Shown here in pieces: positions 1-7,582 of a stretch of 32,731 nucleotides of DNA (position 1 is its first letter; each line of letters starts with the position of its first letter). The position numbers and the translations under genes are program-made. The notes under the pieces were generated by a model. That model worked only from the letters and a program-made list of their open reading frames with translations, was not told the DNA's origin and ran no database searches. This stretch comes from Aliivibrio_A kagoshimensis (GTDB lineage: Bacteria > Pseudomonadota > Gammaproteobacteria > Enterobacterales > Vibrionaceae). The stretch lies in assembly GCF_050337105.1 (NCBI RefSeq), contig NZ_JAKJSQ010000048.1, positions 1 to 32,731 on the forward strand, given 5' to 3'.

Positions 1-1
1 A

Positions 2-709
2 GTTAAGGAGGAATTTAATTTTGTTAATTGTAAAGGAGATCCTAGGTACCTTGAACACTGTCTCTTCTGTTATATTGCGATTGGCTTTGACAGAAAAGAT
101 AACAGCCACCTTGTTATAAATGCCATTCGCTTATGTGAACGGTTGAATAAGAAGTTTATTATTATATCTGTTAATAGTGATGCGGCTATTAGTACTGAAA
201 ATGACGACTATATTAATAGCGCTTTGAAAGGTCATCATGTTATTTATTCTGAAGGTGATGAGCCAATAGAGTGGTTAAATCAACTGGAAGAGAATCAGCC
301 ACTACCTGACTATTTAGTGTCTGAGGTTGATATCAGCACTCAGAGTGTTGCTGCCAATGATAATAAAATTGTGCACCTTACTTCGTCATTGAATGCAATT
401 CGTCCCGCGTTAGATTACATCGCACATAACATGTCAAAAACAATCAAAGAGGAGGAGTTAGCCAGCTACTGCCACTATTCGGTCACCTATTTTTCTCGAC
501 TGTTTCGCCGTTTGATGGGGGAGAGCTGCTGGAGTTACATCATGAATGAGAGGGTGAAACTGGCGTGTCATCTTCTATTAAAGGATCGACAAGTGAAAAT
601 TATCTCAGTGGCTTACCAGTGTGGTTTTAAAGATGTCTCTTATTTTTCAAGGGTATTTAAAAAACACATGTCACTCAGCCCAACCGCCTATCGTCGCTGT
701 CACCATTAG
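2..709 (+). CDS. AraC-family transcriptional regulator, 5' end cut off by the window
   Basis: The reading frame is open from base 2 to the TAG at 707-709, so the gene begins before the window; the in-frame TTG at 143 is not a convincing start. About 235 residues are visible. The C-terminal ~100 residues (roughly 400-700 nt) form an AraC/XylS DNA-binding domain: a first helix-turn-helix around EELASYCHYSVTYFSRLF, then the family signature with VAYQCGFKDVSYFSRVFKK and the closing SPTAYRR. The N-terminal part (GFDRKDNSHLVINAIRLCER, then KKFIIISVNSD) does not look like a sugar-binding AraC cupin and I cannot name it. It lies upstream of dnaK on the same strand. Its ligand and targets are unknown. 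Family assignment is secure; function is not. Confidence 0.85.
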   Translation, partial: VKEEFNFVNCKGDPRYLEHCLFCYIAIGFDRKDNSHLVINAIRLCERLNKKFIIISVNSDAAISTENDDYINSALKGHHVIYSEGDEPIEWLNQLEENQPLPDYLVSEVDISTQSVAANDNKIVHLTSSLNAIRPALDYIAHNMSKTIKEEELASYCHYSVTYFSRLFRRLMGESCWSYIMNERVKLACHLLLKDRQVKIISVAYQCGFKDVSYFSRVFKKHMSLSPTAYRRCHH

Positions 710-732
710 CCAAAAGCTGCGTTTTTTTTAAA

Positions 733-781
733 AAGGGCAATAAAAGGCAAAAGAAATCTCTTTTTTTTGACCTTTGCCCTT
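733..781. repeat. Long imperfect hairpin upstream of dnaK, with an extra TTGCCCTT copy at 795
   Basis: AAGGGCAA (733-740) pairs perfectly with TTGCCCTT (774-781). Inside it, AGG (745-747) pairs with CCT (771-773), and CAAAAGAAA (748-756) pairs with the T-rich run 761-769, leaving a TCTC loop. A second copy of TTGCCCTT lies at 795-802, 21 bases after the first. No U-tract follows the stem, so it is not a classical terminator, though it could lower read-through from the AraC gene. Its 3' arm runs into the proposed sigma-32 -35 element. Confidence 0.5.
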
Positions 782-804
782 GAAAAGCCATTTCTTGCCC
801 TTAT
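779..804 (+). promoter_or_regulatory. Candidate sigma-32 (heat-shock) promoter for dnaK
   Basis: CTTGAAA (779-785) matches the sigma-32 -35 consensus. After 11 bases, GCCCTTAT (797-804) resembles the -10 consensus CCCCATnT at 6 of 8 positions. The spacing is slightly shorter than in the E. coli dnaK P1 promoter. About 105 bases of leader follow before the dnaK start, holding a small CCTC-TTAGTT-GAGG hairpin at 858-871. The location and the gene downstream make it plausible; no transcription start is known. Confidence 0.5.
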
Positions 805-909
805 TTACTCTTCATACAGAAAAACTTTTAGTTTTGGGGTGAAAATCCTCACGTCAGCCTCTTAGTTGAGGTGTTATATGAATTATATGAAATTTTTGGA
901 GAAAGTCTG

Positions 910-2823
910 ATGGGTAAAATCATTGGTATTGATTTAGGTACTACTAACTCTTGTGTTGCTGTTTTAGATGGCGATGCTCCACGCGTATTAGAGAATGCAG
1001 AAGGCGAACGCACAACTGCATCAGTAATCGCGTATACAGATGGTGAAACACTGGTAGGCCAACCTGCAAAACGTCAGGCAGTAACTAACCCAGAAAACAC
1101 AGTATTTGCAATCAAACGTTTGATCGGTCGTCGTTTTGAGGACGAAGAAGTTCAACGTGACATCGAAATCATGCCTTACAAAATTGTTAAAGCAGACAAC
1201 GGTGATGCTTGGGTTGAAGCACAGGGCCAAAAGATGGCCGCTCCGCAAATCTCAGCTGAAATACTGAAAAAAATGAAAAAAACAGCAGAAGACTTCCTCG
1301 GGGAAGAGGTTACTGCTGCTGTTATTACCGTTCCTGCCTATTTCAACGATGCACAGCGTCAAGCGACTAAAGATGCTGGCCGTATTGCTGGACTTGAAGT
1401 TAAACGTATCATCAACGAACCAACAGCTGCTGCTCTAGCATACGGCCTTGATAAGTCTGGCGGCGATCGCACTATCGCAGTTTATGATCTTGGTGGTGGT
1501 ACTTTCGATATCTCTATCATCGAAATCGATGAAGTTGAAGGCGAGAAAACATTTGAAGTACTAGCAACCAATGGTGATACGCACCTTGGTGGTGAAGATT
1601 TCGATAACCGTTTGATCAACTACTTAGTCGATGAGTTCAAAAAAGAGCAAGGCTTCAACCTTAAGAGTGATCCTCTTGCAATGCAGCGTCTAAAAGAAGC
1701 GGCAGAAAAAGCAAAAATCGAACTCTCTTCTACGCAGCAGACTGATGTAAACCTTCCGTATATCACGGCAGATGCAACTGGTCCTAAGCACATGAACATT
1801 AAAGTGACTCGTGCGAAGCTTGAGTCTCTTGTTGAAGATCTTGTAGAGCGCTCTCTTAAGCCTCTCTCTGTTGCTCTTGCTGATGCAGACCTTTCTGTTG
1901 GTGACATCACTGACGTTATCGTTGTTGGTGGACAGACGCGTATGCCTCTAGTTCAAGCTAAAGTTGAAGCGTTCTTCGGCAAAGCACCACGTAAAGATGT
2001 TAACCCGGATGAAGCAGTAGCAATGGGCGCAGCCGTTCAAGGTGGTGTACTTGCTGGTGACGTAACTGACGTTCTTCTACTTGACGTAACGCCTCTGTCT
2101 CTAGGTATTGAGACAATGGGTGGCGTAATGACAAAACTTGTTGAGAAAAATACAACGATTCCAACTAAAGCGAATCAAGTATTCTCAACTGCTGAAGATA
2201 ACCAAAGTGCGGTAACGATCCACGTACTTCAAGGTGAGCGTAAGCAAGCCTCTTTCAATAAGTCTTTAGGTCAATTCAACCTTGAAGGCATCCAAGCTGC
2301 TCCACGTGGCATGGCTCAAATTGATGTGACTTTCGACCTTGATGCAGATGGTATCTTACACGTATCAGCGAAAGACAAAACAACAGGTAAAGAGCAGAAG
2401 ATTACGATTCAAGCTTCTGGCGGCCTAAGCGATGCGGATATCGAGAAGATGGTTCAAGAAGCTGAAGCAAACAAAGATGCTGATGCTAAATTTGAAGAGC
2501 TAGTAACCGCTCGTAACCAAGCTGATCAAATGATTCACGGCACTCAAAAGCAGATTGAAGAAGCGGGTGACGCACTTCCAGCTGAAGAGAAAACAGCCAT
2601 TGAAGCCGCAATTTCTGAGCTTGAAGAAGCGAAGAAAGGCGAAGATAAAGAAGCGATTGATGCGAAAGTTCAAGCGCTAGTTACCGCAGCTCAAAAGCTG
2701 ATGGAAATGGCACAGCAAAAAGCTCAAGCAGAGCAAGGTGCTGAAGCGGGTGAAGAACCAAAGCAAGATGACGACGTTGTTGATGCTGAGTTCGAAGAAG
2801 TTAAAGACGAAGAGAAGAAATAA
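910..2823 (+). CDS. dnaK: Molecular chaperone DnaK (Hsp70)
   Basis: DnaK is the cytosolic Hsp70 chaperone. It binds exposed hydrophobic peptides in an ATP-driven cycle controlled by DnaJ and GrpE. I start it at ATG 910 (637 aa), not at GTG 871, because homologues begin MGKIIGIDLGTTNS and a GGAG Shine-Dalgarno lies about 8 bases upstream. Visible features: phosphate-binding loop IGIDLGTTNSCVAV at the N-terminus, the second ATPase motif VYDLGGGTFDISI near residue 195, VVVGGQTRMPLV near residue 340, the conserved linker DVLLLDVTPLSLGIE near residue 390, the substrate-binding beta domain, a helical lid, and an acidic tail ending EFEEVKDEEKK. Length is normal. dnaJ follows 163 bases downstream. 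grpE is not visible next to it; an AraC gene is there instead. Confidence 0.98.
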   Translation: MGKIIGIDLGTTNSCVAVLDGDAPRVLENAEGERTTASVIAYTDGETLVGQPAKRQAVTNPENTVFAIKRLIGRRFEDEEVQRDIEIMPYKIVKADNGDAWVEAQGQKMAAPQISAEILKKMKKTAEDFLGEEVTAAVITVPAYFNDAQRQATKDAGRIAGLEVKRIINEPTAAALAYGLDKSGGDRTIAVYDLGGGTFDISIIEIDEVEGEKTFEVLATNGDTHLGGEDFDNRLINYLVDEFKKEQGFNLKSDPLAMQRLKEAAEKAKIELSSTQQTDVNLPYITADATGPKHMNIKVTRAKLESLVEDLVERSLKPLSVALADADLSVGDITDVIVVGGQTRMPLVQAKVEAFFGKAPRKDVNPDEAVAMGAAVQGGVLAGDVTDVLLLDVTPLSLGIETMGGVMTKLVEKNTTIPTKANQVFSTAEDNQSAVTIHVLQGERKQASFNKSLGQFNLEGIQAAPRGMAQIDVTFDLDADGILHVSAKDKTTGKEQKITIQASGGLSDADIEKMVQEAEANKDADAKFEELVTARNQADQMIHGTQKQIEEAGDALPAEEKTAIEAAISELEEAKKGEDKEAIDAKVQALVTAAQKLMEMAQQKAQAEQGAEAGEEPKQDDDVVDAEFEEVKDEEKK

Positions 2824-2849
2824 GACCGTAAGTTCTTAATTTTCTTTTG

Positions 2850-2883
2850 GTACGGGCGTTAAGGGAAACCTTTGCGCCCGTGC
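2850..2883 (+). terminator. Hairpin between dnaK and dnaJ (partial terminator or mRNA-stability element)
   Basis: ACGGGCG (2852-2858) pairs with CGCCCGT (2875-2881), extended outward by a wobble and a G-C pair and inward by AAGG/CCTT closing a GAAA loop. The sequence after the stem (GCTTGTATC) is only weakly T-rich. In this position it would most likely reduce dnaJ expression relative to dnaK or protect the dnaK mRNA end. Confidence 0.6.
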
Positions 2884-2909
2884 TTGTATCTTAAAGTATC
2901 GATAAGCAG

Positions 2910-2958
2910 TCCAGATAATTGCTTGAAACTATTATTAATTTTCGATCCATTATCTGGA
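2910..2958. repeat. 9-bp inverted repeat upstream of dnaJ
   Basis: TCCAGATAA (2910-2918) and TTATCTGGA (2950-2958) are perfect reverse complements around a 31-base AT-rich interior. The right arm ends 28 bases before the dnaJ ATG. It could be a long-loop mRNA structure near the dnaJ ribosome-binding site or a protein site. Function unknown. Confidence 0.4.
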
Positions 2959-2986
2959 TTGATATAAAGACTAGGTGTTTGTCATT

Positions 2987-4129
2987 ATGTCTAAACGTGA
3001 TTATTACGAAGTACTCGGTGTTGGCCGTGATACTCCTGAACGTGATATTAAAAAGGCGTATAAGCGTCTAGCGATGAAGCTTCACCCCGATCGTAATCAG
3101 GGTGATGAAACGTCTGCTGAAAAATTTAAAGAAGTGAAAGAAGCGTATGAGATCTTAACGGATGCTCAAAAACGTGCTGCTTATGATCAACACGGTCATG
3201 CCGCTTTTGAACAAGGTGGCGGCGGTGGCGGTTTCGGCGGCGGTCAAGGTGACTTCGGCGATATCTTCGGTGATGTATTCGGTGATATTTTTGGCGGTGG
3301 TCGTCGTGGCGGCGGTGGTCAGCAACGTGCACAACGTGGTTCTGATTTACGTTACAACATGGAGCTTAGCTTAGAAGAAGCGGTTCGTGGTTGTGAGAAG
3401 TCGATCGAAGTCCCTACTCTTGTTGGCTGTGATACCTGTCATGGCTCAGGTGCTAAGAAAGGCACGTCAGCACAAACGTGTGGTACTTGTCATGGTCAAG
3501 GCCAAGTACAGATGCGCCAAGGTTTCTTCGCGGTTCAACAAGCCTGTCCAACCTGTCACGGTCGCGGTAAGATCATTAAAGAGCCGTGTGAAAGTTGTCA
3601 TGGTCAAGGTCGTAAGAACAAGACTAAGACATTGAATGTTAAGATCCCTTCAGGTGTAGATACTGGCGATCGTATTCGTCTTTCTGGTGAAGGCGAAGCC
3701 GGAGAGTTTGGTGCTCCAGCGGGTGATTTGTATGTTCAAGTACATGTTCGTGATCATAAGATTTTCGATCGTGATGGTAATAACCTTTACTGTGAAGTGC
3801 CAGTGAGTTTCTCAATGGCTGCTTTAGGTGGAGAAGTTGAAGTTCCTACACTTGATGGCCGTGTTAGCTTGAAAGTACCTGCTGAGACACAAACTGGCCG
3901 TATGTTCCGCATGCGTGGCAAAGGGGTTAAGTCGGTACGTGGCGGCGGGGTTGGTGACTTGATCTGTAAACTGGTGGTTGAAACGCCAGTGAAGTTAAGT
4001 TCACGTCAGAAAGAGTTGCTTAAAGAGTTTGAAGAGAGTTGCGGTGGTAAACATGCTGAAAAGCATAAACCTAAAGCCGATGGTTTCTTTAAAGGCGTGA
4101 AAAACTTCTTTGATGACTTAACCAGCTAA
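2987..4129 (+). CDS. dnaJ: Co-chaperone DnaJ (Hsp40, type I)
   Basis: DnaJ delivers unfolded clients to DnaK and stimulates its ATPase. I start at ATG 2987 (380 aa), preceded by AGGTG about 9 bases upstream; homologues begin with MSKRDYYEVLGV. The J domain covers residues 1-70 with the essential HPD at 33-35. A glycine/phenylalanine-rich stretch follows (about 75-120, many GGG and FGDIFGD units). The zinc-binding domain has the four expected CxxCxGxG repeats: CDTCHGSG, CGTCHGQG, CPTCHGRG and CESCHGQG. The C-terminal client-binding domains end near FFDDLTS. All domains are intact and length is typical. It is probably cotranscribed with dnaK and is followed by a strong terminator. Confidence 0.98.
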   Translation: MSKRDYYEVLGVGRDTPERDIKKAYKRLAMKLHPDRNQGDETSAEKFKEVKEAYEILTDAQKRAAYDQHGHAAFEQGGGGGGFGGGQGDFGDIFGDVFGDIFGGGRRGGGGQQRAQRGSDLRYNMELSLEEAVRGCEKSIEVPTLVGCDTCHGSGAKKGTSAQTCGTCHGQGQVQMRQGFFAVQQACPTCHGRGKIIKEPCESCHGQGRKNKTKTLNVKIPSGVDTGDRIRLSGEGEAGEFGAPAGDLYVQVHVRDHKIFDRDGNNLYCEVPVSFSMAALGGEVEVPTLDGRVSLKVPAETQTGRMFRMRGKGVKSVRGGGVGDLICKLVVETPVKLSSRQKELLKEFEESCGGKHAEKHKPKADGFFKGVKNFFDDLTS

Positions 4130-4161
4130 GTCGAGACGGTTATCTGTCGAAACAATTGAAG

Positions 4162-4193
4162 AGCAAAGACCTTACCGTCTTTGCTTTTTTTTT
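4162..4193 (+). terminator. Rho-independent terminator after dnaJ
   Basis: AGCAAAGAC (4162-4170) and GTCTTTGCT (4177-4185) form a perfect 9-bp stem with loop CTTACC, followed by a run of T to 4193. It ends the dnaK-dnaJ transcript in the gap before the convergent pilin gene. Read from the other strand there is no T-run after the stem, so it is mainly one-directional. Confidence 0.92.
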
Positions 4194-4210
4194 GTTCAAA
4201 ACTCCTCTGT

Positions 4211-4648
4211 TTACCAGCACCCCTCAACGAAGTCCGCATCTTTATAGGCAGAGCGAACTCCTGCTGCATTGATGGATAATGTGCCACATCGATCACTCTC
4301 TTGCACTGTCTGTGAGGTTGGTGTCGCGACAATACGATAGCGATCCATACCCGAACCTGTGGTGTAGCTAATGGTATAGCGAGTAATATCAGAATCACAT
4401 ACGGAGCAACTTCCCGCCTCTATAAGGGTGAGATCATAACTGCCGGTGTAGCTTCTCTCTAGCTGCAGTTGAATCGCCATTAAATCACTCATCGCTTGAA
4501 CCCTATGCCCTTTAACAACGTGCTGTTGCAAGGACGGGTAAACGGCAGAGGCGAGCAGGGCAATTACAAACAGAGTGACCAACAATTCGATCAGAGTCAC
4601 GCCACGGTAATAATAGTTGTCACTCTTGAAGCTGCTTTTATGAATCAT
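4211..4648 (-). CDS. pilE: PilE-like type IV prepilin
   Basis: A 145-residue prepilin. The leader (MIHKSSFKSDNYYYRG) is basic and ends in Gly16, the cut site of the prepilin peptidase. The mature end is VTLIELLV with Glu at position 5, then a hydrophobic helix (LFVIALLASAVYP) that anchors the subunit in the inner membrane before assembly. The C-terminal region has paired cysteines (CSVCDSD near the middle; RCGTL and EGCW at the end), consistent with the disulfide-bonded D-region of PilE pilins. A GGAG lies about 8 bases before the ATG. It is transcribed away from the fimT-pilV-like operon. The similar V. cholerae cluster (VC0857-VC0861, from memory) serves the DNA-uptake pilus. The exact symbol is less sure than the family. 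Confidence 0.85.
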   Translation of the reverse strand: MIHKSSFKSDNYYYRGVTLIELLVTLFVIALLASAVYPSLQQHVVKGHRVQAMSDLMAIQLQLERSYTGSYDLTLIEAGSCSVCDSDITRYTISYTTGSGMDRYRIVATPTSQTVQESDRCGTLSINAAGVRSAYKDADFVEGCW

Positions 4649-4750
4649 GGTAGAAACTCCGCTGCTTGGTCTTTGCTCTGTTGTACTTCACTCTGGTTAA
4701 CTTCTCTCTTTTTGGTCACCATGATTTCGATAGCGAAAGGGAAGTGAGAA

Positions 4751-5293
4751 ATGAGTCGCGGATTTAGCTTAATAGAGTTACTGGTTGCGCTGTTTATTGT
4801 TGGGGTGATAACAAATGCAGCGATACCGCTATTTACTCAGACGATACAACTCAATCGAACCAGAGGTTTAGTCACTGAGCTGGAGTGGTTTTTAGTGGCT
4901 GCGAAATCGGAAGCGATAGCACGTCATGAGGTGCTGTCCGTTCTCTATGTTCGTAACGATGAGAGGCATAATCAATATCGGCAGGAAGGGGATTGGATGA
5001 TTGTCCTGGTAGAGCCGCAGAACCTAGCTTCAGTGGTTGATATTGCCAGCGCACAAGAGCACGCCCTTATGTTGCTTGATGGAAAGAAGTTTAGCGGTAT
5101 ACCACTGAAAATTGGCCATATGAATTTTAAGCAATTTTCTATTGAGCCTTTGCGAGGCTCTACCAACCGTTCTGGCAGTTATTGGGTACGACATAACAAC
5201 GAACAGAAGATAAAAGTGATGATGAATTTGGGAACGGGGCGAATTCGAAGTTGCAGTTATCTAGGGAGTTATCTTGGCTATCGTCGCTGTTAA
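4751..5293 (+). CDS. fimT: FimT/GspH-like minor prepilin
   Basis: A 180-residue minor pilin and first gene of the plus-strand pilin operon. The leader is very short (MSRG), cut after Gly4; the mature end FSLIELLVALFIVGVIT has Glu5 and a hydrophobic helix. The globular part ends GTGRIRSCSYLGSYLGYRRC, with two cysteines near the C-terminus, matching the GspH/FimT C-terminal strand pattern. The ATG follows a GGGAAGTGAG Shine-Dalgarno. Minor pilins of this type help start pilus assembly at the tip; some FimT proteins bind DNA during transformation (family knowledge). It overlaps the next gene by about 20 bases. Confidence 0.85.
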   Translation: MSRGFSLIELLVALFIVGVITNAAIPLFTQTIQLNRTRGLVTELEWFLVAAKSEAIARHEVLSVLYVRNDERHNQYRQEGDWMIVLVEPQNLASVVDIASAQEHALMLLDGKKFSGIPLKIGHMNFKQFSIEPLRGSTNRSGSYWVRHNNEQKIKVMMNLGTGRIRSCSYLGSYLGYRRC

Positions 5294-5918
5294 GGGGAGG
5301 CATCCATTACAACAGGGAATGACTCTGCTTGAAGTGTTGGTCTCTGCTGCCATTACGTTGATAACCGTAATGAGCGTGGTTTCTCTGCATGTCGCGGGTA
5401 CTCGATTGTTAATAAAACAGCAGCAACAACTGCGATTAACCCAGGGGTTAAACGATGCTATGCAACTGCTCAGTGCAGAGTTATTACGGGCGGGGTACTC
5501 AAGTAGCGCTTTGCCGTATCGCCTTGCAGGCAGTGAACAAGTGATTGCCGCTGCGCCCTCTTCCAGTACGCCTTCACTCTCTTTCCTATATCAGCAGAGC
5601 CTTCAGCAATGGCAAGTGACAACGTTTCGCTATAAACCAAGCGTGGATATCCTGCAGTACTGTTACAAGCCAGTAGCGTTCTCTGAGGGGGATCTGCCCA
5701 CCATGGACGCTGAATGGGTGTGTGATGCTGGCGCTGTACGTTCCTTAGTGGATCAAAGCGTAATTAAAATTAGAGATTTTTACTTTCGCCAAACTGAATT
5801 CGAGCGGAAAAGGGGCCGTTTTCTTACTCTTGAAATAAGCATAACAGGGGAGTTAACGGCTGCGCCTCAATGGCGTAAAACCGTACGCAATCAGTTAACG
5901 ATTAGGAACTCCTATTAA
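5274..5918 (+). CDS. pilW: PilW-like minor prepilin
   Basis: A 214-residue minor pilin. The leader ends QQG and the mature end is MTLLEVLVSAAITLITVMSV, keeping Glu5. I use the TTG at 5274, which has AGGGAG 5 bases upstream; the first ATG (5319) would remove the leader and processing site. The start lies inside the end of fimT, indicating translational coupling. The globular part matches PilW in size, with cysteines in LQYCYKP and EWVCDAG. PilW is a tip-proximal minor pilin that works with PilV and PilX. Confidence 0.8.
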   Translation: MAIVAVKGRHPLQQGMTLLEVLVSAAITLITVMSVVSLHVAGTRLLIKQQQQLRLTQGLNDAMQLLSAELLRAGYSSSALPYRLAGSEQVIAAAPSSSTPSLSFLYQQSLQQWQVTTFRYKPSVDILQYCYKPVAFSEGDLPTMDAEWVCDAGAVRSLVDQSVIKIRDFYFRQTEFERKRGRFLTLEISITGELTAAPQWRKTVRNQLTIRNSY

Positions 5919-7165
5919 TGAAAGCTCGAATGCAAGGCGCAGCCAGTTTATTGATCACTTGTCTATTGCTGCTATTGATTCTGGTGCTCACCCTATCCAG
6001 TTATCAACGTCTCTTTTTTCAGATTAAACGTGTTCAAAATGAGGTAGAAACTCTGCAGCAGTTTTGGTTGGCTGAGTCGGCGCTTGAGTGCGCATTTTCC
6101 ATTATTTCAGCTCAGGGCAGAGCTCCGGAAGATCTTCAGCAACAGTGTCTCAATTTGGGGATTGAGAGTGAGGAGTTGCAATTGTTACCTGCTTACCCGC
6201 ACACCCTTAGCGTCACGATGAACAGCGGTAGGACGATCAGTAAACGATTGAGGTTATTCAACGATCGGTCTGCGGGGGTGATTCAAGCTCGCTCCAATTT
6301 GTTAGTTAATGGCAATCTTTCATTCACGCCCGATGCGCGTGAGCAAAACGCAGGGGGGGACTGGCTGTGTAAATTAGTGAGTTATCAGGCCAACTTATCA
6401 TTAAATGGCCAACTGACTAACGCTAACTTGGATGCTATGAGGCCACCTTATGACGATTTTCCCAATGCACAAACTTGTGCGGCGACGCATTTGACGCAAA
6501 ACGTATTATTAGCCGATGTGTCGAATGATGGCGTTGATGATCTGTTTATGCAGCGCTTTGATGTCCCAAGATCAGATTGGAAAAGCCTGATGTATGGTGG
6601 GAAGTTTTATCAGATTCCACAGGGACTACCGGATGTGGATAGCGCGCTCCCTCCATCAGCGATGATTGAGAACTGCGGCGCTAAGATAGTCGCAGCCATT
6701 GAGGACGGTCACGATTTGATCTGGTTATATGGGAGCTGCGAGTTGAAACAGAGTGCACTGGATGTGACAGAGATTGAGGCGGCAATTACCGCTAACTCGA
6801 ATGTGCAAGGGGTGTTGCTGGTGGTACATGATGGTATTTTCGCGACCAACGGTGAGCAGGGGCTTTCCGCTCTTATCTATCAGATCGTGACTGAGGGGAG
6901 TACCTTTGTACCGAGTGAGTTGTTATGGAGCTCAACAGAGTCGCATCAGTTGACCCCTGTTCCTTTGGGGATGACCCTATCCCAGCTGAGTTATTATCAA
7001 AGCGGCGGCTTTTATGCCAAAGGAGGATACGTATTGGACGCTCCGCATCTTACCGCATTATTTTCGGCAGACATTAACGGGGCGTTTAGCGGTGGGTTGC
7101 TAGATGGTGCACTGAAAAAAATTCGAGAGACTCGTTGGCAAATTGGATCTTGGCGTGACTATTAA
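5918..7165 (+). CDS. pilX: PilX/GspK-like minor prepilin with large C-terminal domain
   Basis: A 415-residue protein beginning MKARMQG, then AASLLITCLLLLLILVLTL, with the PilX_N-type helix continuing to QQFWLAESALECAFS. The residue at mature position 5 is Leu rather than Glu, as in GspK-type tip subunits. The rest (about 350 residues) is a large soluble domain I cannot subdivide; it has cysteines at DWLCKLV, AQTCAATH, ENCGAK and YGSCELK. It is larger than the usual ~200-residue PilX. The ATG overlaps the pilW stop by one base (TAATG), and the 3' end overlaps pilV by about 10-20 bases, so the operon is tightly coupled. Confidence 0.75.
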   Translation: MKARMQGAASLLITCLLLLLILVLTLSSYQRLFFQIKRVQNEVETLQQFWLAESALECAFSIISAQGRAPEDLQQQCLNLGIESEELQLLPAYPHTLSVTMNSGRTISKRLRLFNDRSAGVIQARSNLLVNGNLSFTPDAREQNAGGDWLCKLVSYQANLSLNGQLTNANLDAMRPPYDDFPNAQTCAATHLTQNVLLADVSNDGVDDLFMQRFDVPRSDWKSLMYGGKFYQIPQGLPDVDSALPPSAMIENCGAKIVAAIEDGHDLIWLYGSCELKQSALDVTEIEAAITANSNVQGVLLVVHDGIFATNGEQGLSALIYQIVTEGSTFVPSELLWSSTESHQLTPVPLGMTLSQLSYYQSGGFYAKGGYVLDAPHLTALFSADINGAFSGGLLDGALKKIRETRWQIGSWRDY

Positions 7166-7559
7166 CCGAGGGTTTAGTCTGCTTGAGGTCGTTATCGCCA
7201 GCACACTATTTATGGTGGCGTTTACTGGCTTGGTGAAGGTGCAAGTTACCATGGAGAGAGAGGCTGAAAATGCGCTGAGAAGTATTGATGCACTCTATGC
7301 GGCCAATGCCCAAATGGAGCGTTTTCGAGCTCACTCGGCACTAGGCAGTCCACTGACCTTTGAGCAGATAGTGACACAAAGTAGTGCCGTGATGGTGAAT
7401 GGCATTGCGCTCACATGGCGTGTGGACAACCTGCAAACAGTGGAGGATATCGTGCGTTTAAAAAGCGTGACGATTATTGCCTCATGGGATAACCGTTGGC
7501 AGCAGAGTGAGTCAGTCACCTTGACCAGCTCACTCTCTCGCTACAGTGGGGATTATTGA
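7143..7559 (+). CDS. pilV: PilV-like minor prepilin
   Basis: A pilin of 138 residues if started at TTG 7143, or 134 if started at the in-frame GTG 7155. The processing site is NRG before FSLLEVVIASTLFMVAFTGLV, with Glu5 present. The GTG start gives a six-residue leader (MTINRG), common in PilV, with a GGA nearby. The TTG has GAGAGA about 10 bases upstream. The sequence does not decide between them. It is last in the operon. No clear terminator separates it from the convergent chrA gene 23 bases further on. Confidence 0.8.
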   Translation: MDLGVTINRGFSLLEVVIASTLFMVAFTGLVKVQVTMEREAENALRSIDALYAANAQMERFRAHSALGSPLTFEQIVTQSSAVMVNGIALTWRVDNLQTVEDIVRLKSVTIIASWDNRWQQSESVTLTSSLSRYSGDY

Positions 7560-7582
7560 GTGTTGAGTTTAGGGATATCGAT

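Noticed and set aside
3162..3635. Two overlapping plus-strand open frames inside dnaJ
   Set aside because: They are other-frame readings of the glycine-rich and zinc-finger repeats of dnaJ; compositions are biased (Val/Ala-rich) and no ribosome-binding site precedes them.
4496..4747. Plus-strand open frame antisense to pilE
   Set aside because: It overlaps the signal-bearing 5' half of pilE, has no family features, and the pilE frame has a full class III leader and Shine-Dalgarno.
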